Source: Rhizopus sp. PT2906
Lineage: Eukaryota; Mucoromycota; Mucoromycetes; Mucorales; Rhizopodaceae
Direction of reading: 5' to 3'
Length of the DNA stretch: 46,364 nt
NCBI GenBank assembly: GCA_025529335.1
Contig: JAMYHX010000345.1
Span: 1-46,364, forward strand
Below the pieces are notes generated by a model. The model saw nothing but the letters and a program-made list of their open reading frames with translations. It ran no database searches and had not been told where the DNA came from. This document shows, one piece after another, positions 45,509-46,364 of this stretch; positions within the stretch are counted from its first letter, which is position 1, and every line of letters begins with the position of its first letter. A program made the translations under genes and the position numbers.

Positions 45509-46364
45509 TTCAAGTTTGCTAAAAGTATTTGTTAATATTTGCCGTATATGTACGTGCTATCTTTTTTTTTTTTTGAACAGCGTATTTGTTTAAAGCATAA
45601 AATTGCTTTGTTAAATAAAAATGATATAATATCATATTTTGATTTTCCCCTTTTGTGTATAATCACTTACAGAGCTATTTTCAAAAGCATCTTGGCGGTA
45701 GAATAAATTTACCAATTGTTCATGTGTTGAGTAGTAATAAAGTCTCGTTATATGTACGTATAGAATGCTAAAGCTAAATACATTTCCTTTATTCAGTTAG
45801 AGTGCTTTGAAGGTCAGCAATCTTCCTATTCTAATATAATGACTTGCTTAGCAAAATAAACTTGGCTCATTTAGTAGAACAAACGCAAAAGAAATGATGA
45901 ATTGACTTGCAAAATTTTAGACAAATGTAGAAAGGTATTGAAATATAAATGTATTCACCAATTGATATAAGAGAGCAATTATTCAGGAAAAATGGCTCAA
46001 GTCCTGTTGTAAAAAGTTATGCTTGGGTAGAGGCTTGAGTGTAAATTGAGTTATATAAGAGTTTCTGTCGCATGATCAGCAGATCTTAATGGATCAAAAG
46101 AAATAACTTGTGTTATATAGAGTAAATAAAGTGAATCATACTGACACAAGACTTCATGGTAAGCGTATCAGAAGATAAGAGCGTTAAAAGAAAAATAAAC
46201 GCATAAAAGAGTAATGGAAAGCACTTAGAATACAAAATGTATCAGAAAGTAAAGACTAAAATAACAAATAGTGAACATTGTTACTGGGTGTTAGTAGTAA
46301 GGTTAAAAGTAAGTTTTATAAATAGGATTTGTTATTGTAGTGACCACCAGATCTTTATATAAGA
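45509..46364. other. AT-rich downstream region to window end
   Basis: 856 bp after isocitrate lyase. There is a T10 run near 45562, probably in the 3' untranslated region. No gene, repeat or RNA was recognised. Confidence 0.5.

Noticed and set aside
1..46364. CRISPR arrays, tRNA or rRNA genes, a biosynthetic gene cluster
   Set aside because: No spaced direct repeats, no cloverleaf with conserved A and B boxes, and no rRNA sequence were recognised. The genes are unrelated housekeeping functions, so the single mpaB-like gene does not indicate a secondary-metabolite cluster.

Overview
This window is a gene-dense, AT-rich stretch of nuclear DNA from a filamentous fungus. Most introns are 45-75 nt and GT-AG. 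They often carry long T or A runs, and they split almost every gene. The gene repertoire, the low GC content and a DIRS-type tyrosine-recombinase retrotransposon fit an early-diverging fungus, most likely Mucoromycota (Mucorales-like). That placement is inference; no rRNA or mitochondrial marker is present. No tRNA, rRNA or CRISPR was recognised. I built the exon models by eye. In each multi-exon gene, exon lengths and splice phases sum to one continuous reading frame.

Layout: 0-2 kb holds a PHO88/SND3 gene (-) and a small SWIM zinc-finger gene (+) sharing a divergent promoter. 2-7.2 kb is a 16-exon, three-domain paladin-like phosphatase (+). 7.3-8.65 kb is cyclophilin-40 (-). 8.65-10.6 kb is gene-poor with coding-like debris. 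10.6-11.85 kb is a membrane-anchored PC-esterase/TBL-like protein (+). 12.0-15.5 kb is POL5/MYBBP1A (+), convergent with enolase (-, 15.6-17.0 kb). 18.1-19.8 kb is an aldo/keto-reductase-fold protein (+), followed closely by RPN13 (+, 19.9-21.1 kb). RPN13 converges with a RING-CH (MARCH-type) membrane E3 (-, 21.3-22.7 kb). 23.7-24.5 kb is RPB7 (+), 25.0-26.4 kb is S-adenosylmethionine synthetase (+), 27.1-28.4 kb is an mpaB/DUF2236 oxygenase-like protein (-), and 28.8-34.05 kb is the INO80 ATPase (-). 34.24-38.52 kb is the decayed DIRS element (-), inserted about 190 bp upstream of the INO80 start codon. 38.9-39.7 kb is a membrane-anchored BAG-domain protein (-), 40.2-41.75 kb is a CDT2/DTL WD40 protein (-), and 43.7-45.5 kb is isocitrate lyase (+).

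Most genes are single-copy housekeeping functions: glycolysis, glyoxylate shunt, methyl-donor synthesis, Pol II, proteasome, chromatin remodelling, ribosome biogenesis, ubiquitin ligases and chaperones. They do not form one pathway, and nothing suggests a biosynthetic cluster. The points most worth a second look are: a paladin-like protein in which one of three phosphatase loops has lost its cysteine; an aldo/keto-reductase-fold protein lacking two expected catalytic residues and carrying a long C-terminal extension; the structure and decay pattern of the DIRS element; a GC-AG intron in CDT2; and a possible small zinc-ribbon membrane gene near 42 kb.
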